From assembly GCA_028277325.1 (NCBI GenBank), contig JANQGL010000019.1, positions 1 to 10,757 on the forward strand: 10,757 bases of DNA, read 5' to 3'. Of this stretch, positions 9,342-10,757 are shown piece by piece. The notes beneath the pieces were generated by a model. That model had not been told where the DNA came from. It made no database searches and saw only the letters and a list, made by a program, of their open reading frames with translations. Source of the stretch: Magnetospira sp. (GTDB lineage Bacteria > Pseudomonadota > Alphaproteobacteria > Rhodospirillales > Magnetospiraceae). Within the stretch, counting starts at the first letter, position 1; every line of letters begins with the position of its first letter. Both the position numbers and the translations under genes were made by a program.

Positions 9342-10757
9342 CAGTTGCCGAGCAGACCCTTCAACCGGTTGCCCAGGCCCTCCACCGCCTCGCCGGTCGA
9401 ACCGCCGCCTTCGGAGGCCGATCCGGACGCCGCCGGCGGGGCCGAGTCCTCGGACTCCGGCGGCGGCGCCTGGCCGAGCGCGGTCAGGCAGGGATGGTCG
9501 TCGTCGGTCGCCGAGTCGAGGGCGCTCTCGGCGACCATCGATAGGCCGCCGGTGGCCACCGCGCCGACCACCGACAGGCCGGTCTTCAGGGCCCCCACCT
9601 CGTCGAGGCCGACCGAAGGCTCGGCCAGGGTGCCGGACACCTTGACCAGCTTGGCGATCCGGCCGGCGCTGGCCCCGACGTCCGCCGTCATCCGGGGGTG
9701 CACCCGCAGGGTCAACTCCTCGGTCCGCAGGTTGACCTCGCCGTCCCCCTGCACGAGCTGTTCCGTGGTCTCCACCGCCAGGCCCTTGTCGAGCGTCGCC
9801 AGGCCGTCGACAATCCCCAGGTTGAGAACCGCGCAGGACAGTTCGGAGGTCTTCTTCTCGCCGGTCAGGGTCGGCAGCAGGTTGCTGAGCAGGTTGCCGC
9901 CCGCCAGGTCGACATAGGCGTTGTCGATGGTGCCCTGGCCCACGTCGACCAGGATGCCGCCGTCCAGGCCGCCCATCAGGGCGGCCACCGAGCCGCCGGA
10001 TCCCTTCAGGTCGACGTCGACCGCGGTGGCGCCGCCCCGCAGCATCGGCTTGCCGGTCAGCGCCTCGATCACCTGGCCGGCGATCAGCCCGTCCACCTTG
10101 AGCCCGGCATCCAGCGCCGCCGAGGTCCCGGACGATCCGTCGAGGACGATCTCCCCGGACAGGCCGCCGCCGGCGATCGTCGCCTTGGGGGTCAGGGCGA
10201 GACGGCCGTTGCGCAGCAGCAGCGCCAGATCGACGTTGTCCACCGCCAGCCTGCCGACCACCACCCGGTCGCCCTTGAACGTCACGTCGGCATCGACCGC
10301 CCGCAGGCCGTCGAGCGGCAGGGGATCGGACGGGAAGACCTTCTTCGCCGCGTCGCCGCCGGCGTCCGGTCCGGCCGCCTCCGCCGCCGCGCCGCCGCCG
10401 CCGTCACCCTCGCCCATGAACGCGTTGGCATCGATCAGGGTCGAGGTCAGCCGCGCCACGATGGCCGGACGCGGTCCCCCCAGGGCCGCCGACAGGGACC
10501 CGGCCAGGTTGGATTCCCCGGCCGCGAGGGCGAGATCCTCGACCGCGTAGCCGCCCGCCGTGTCGCGCAGCCGGGCCGCCAGGTCGATCGCCGTGGACGG
10601 CGGCGGCGCCGCACCCGCCAGGGCCGGCAGGGCGGTCTGCGCGGCGGCGAAGCTGTCGGCCAGATCGCCGAGCCGCGCGGTCAGGGCGAGATCGATCCCC
10701 TTGGCCTCGTGCAGGCGGGCGATCTCGCCCTTGACGGTCGCCGTGGCGGCGAACGCC
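9341..10757 (-). CDS. AsmA-family protein, C-terminal part (5' end beyond window)
   Basis: The frame is open from the TGA at 9341 to the right window edge, giving at least 471 residues, so the N-terminus is missing. An in-frame GTG at 10459 is not the real start: the codons upstream continue a typical AsmA pattern (LALAAGESNLAGSLSAALGGPRPAIVARLTS). AsmA proteins are inner-membrane-anchored, beta-rich periplasmic proteins related to bridge-like lipid carriers and linked to outer-membrane/lipid homeostasis. The C-terminal AsmA domain is well preserved: DVTFKGDRVVVGRLAVDNVDL, then LSCAVLNLGIVDGLATLDKGLAVETTEQLVQGDGEVNL, then VKVSGTLAEPSVGLDEV. A Gly/Ala/Asp-rich linker (GEGDGGGGAAAEAAGPDAGGD) and a Ser/Gly/Pro-rich tail (APPPESEDSAPPAASGSASE) are low-complexity. 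It overlaps the ATP12 gene by 1 nt. A membrane anchor would lie outside the window. Confidence 0.88.
   Translation of the reverse strand, partial: AFAATATVKGEIARLHEAKGIDLALTARLGDLADSFAAAQTALPALAGAAPPPSTAIDLAARLRDTAGGYAVEDLALAAGESNLAGSLSAALGGPRPAIVARLTSTLIDANAFMGEGDGGGGAAAEAAGPDAGGDAAKKVFPSDPLPLDGLRAVDADVTFKGDRVVVGRLAVDNVDLALLLRNGRLALTPKATIAGGGLSGEIVLDGSSGTSAALDAGLKVDGLIAGQVIEALTGKPMLRGGATAVDVDLKGSGGSVAALMGGLDGGILVDVGQGTIDNAYVDLAGGNLLSNLLPTLTGEKKTSELSCAVLNLGIVDGLATLDKGLAVETTEQLVQGDGEVNLRTEELTLRVHPRMTADVGASAGRIAKLVKVSGTLAEPSVGLDEVGALKTGLSVVGAVATGGLSMVAESALDSATDDDHPCLTALGQAPPPESEDSAPPAASGSASEGGGSTGEAVEGLGNRLKGLLGN

Overview
This 10.8-kb window is high-GC DNA, probably from an alphaproteobacterium of the Rhodospirillales type. 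The support is the ATP12-family F1-ATPase assembly chaperone (typical of alphaproteobacteria and mitochondria), alphaproteobacterial-looking propionyl-CoA carboxylase subunits, and dispersed palindromic repeats between genes. The lineage is an inference from gene content and sequence style, not from a search. I found no tRNA, rRNA, CRISPR array, transposase or prophage gene.

The left part (1-2125) is on the + strand. It holds rarA, an AAA+ ATPase acting at stalled replication forks, then a likely Rho-independent terminator, then a secreted RNase T2-family ribonuclease with both catalytic blocks intact. A short convergent gap with two hairpins (2126-2211) separates these from the rest, which is all on the - strand.

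The right part, read in its transcription direction from the right edge, starts with the C-terminal part of a large AsmA-family envelope protein that is cut by the window edge. It is coupled by a TGATG stop/start overlap to the ATP12 chaperone gene. Next comes pccB (carboxyltransferase subunit of propionyl-CoA carboxylase), then a 275-nt gap packed with three REP-like palindromes and a possible remnant, then pccA (biotin carboxylase/biotin carrier subunit). A small acylphosphatase gene follows 10 nt after pccA. After another copy of the palindrome comes a cysteine N-terminal-nucleophile hydrolase resembling acid ceramidase/NAAA. Last is a membrane-anchored SGNH hydrolase with its own sigma70-like promoter and visibly lower GC.

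PccA and PccB together convert propionyl-CoA to (S)-methylmalonyl-CoA, feeding the TCA cycle through succinyl-CoA. The acylphosphatase is probably co-expressed with them. ATP12 serves ATP synthase assembly, and AsmA-family proteins act in envelope/lipid homeostasis. Most of the window is ordinary housekeeping chromosome. The points most worth a second look are the bacterial acid-ceramidase-like protein, the palindrome cluster splitting pccB from pccA, the pccA-acylphosphatase pairing, and the low-GC SGNH gene whose usual catalytic Asp position appears to be Asn.
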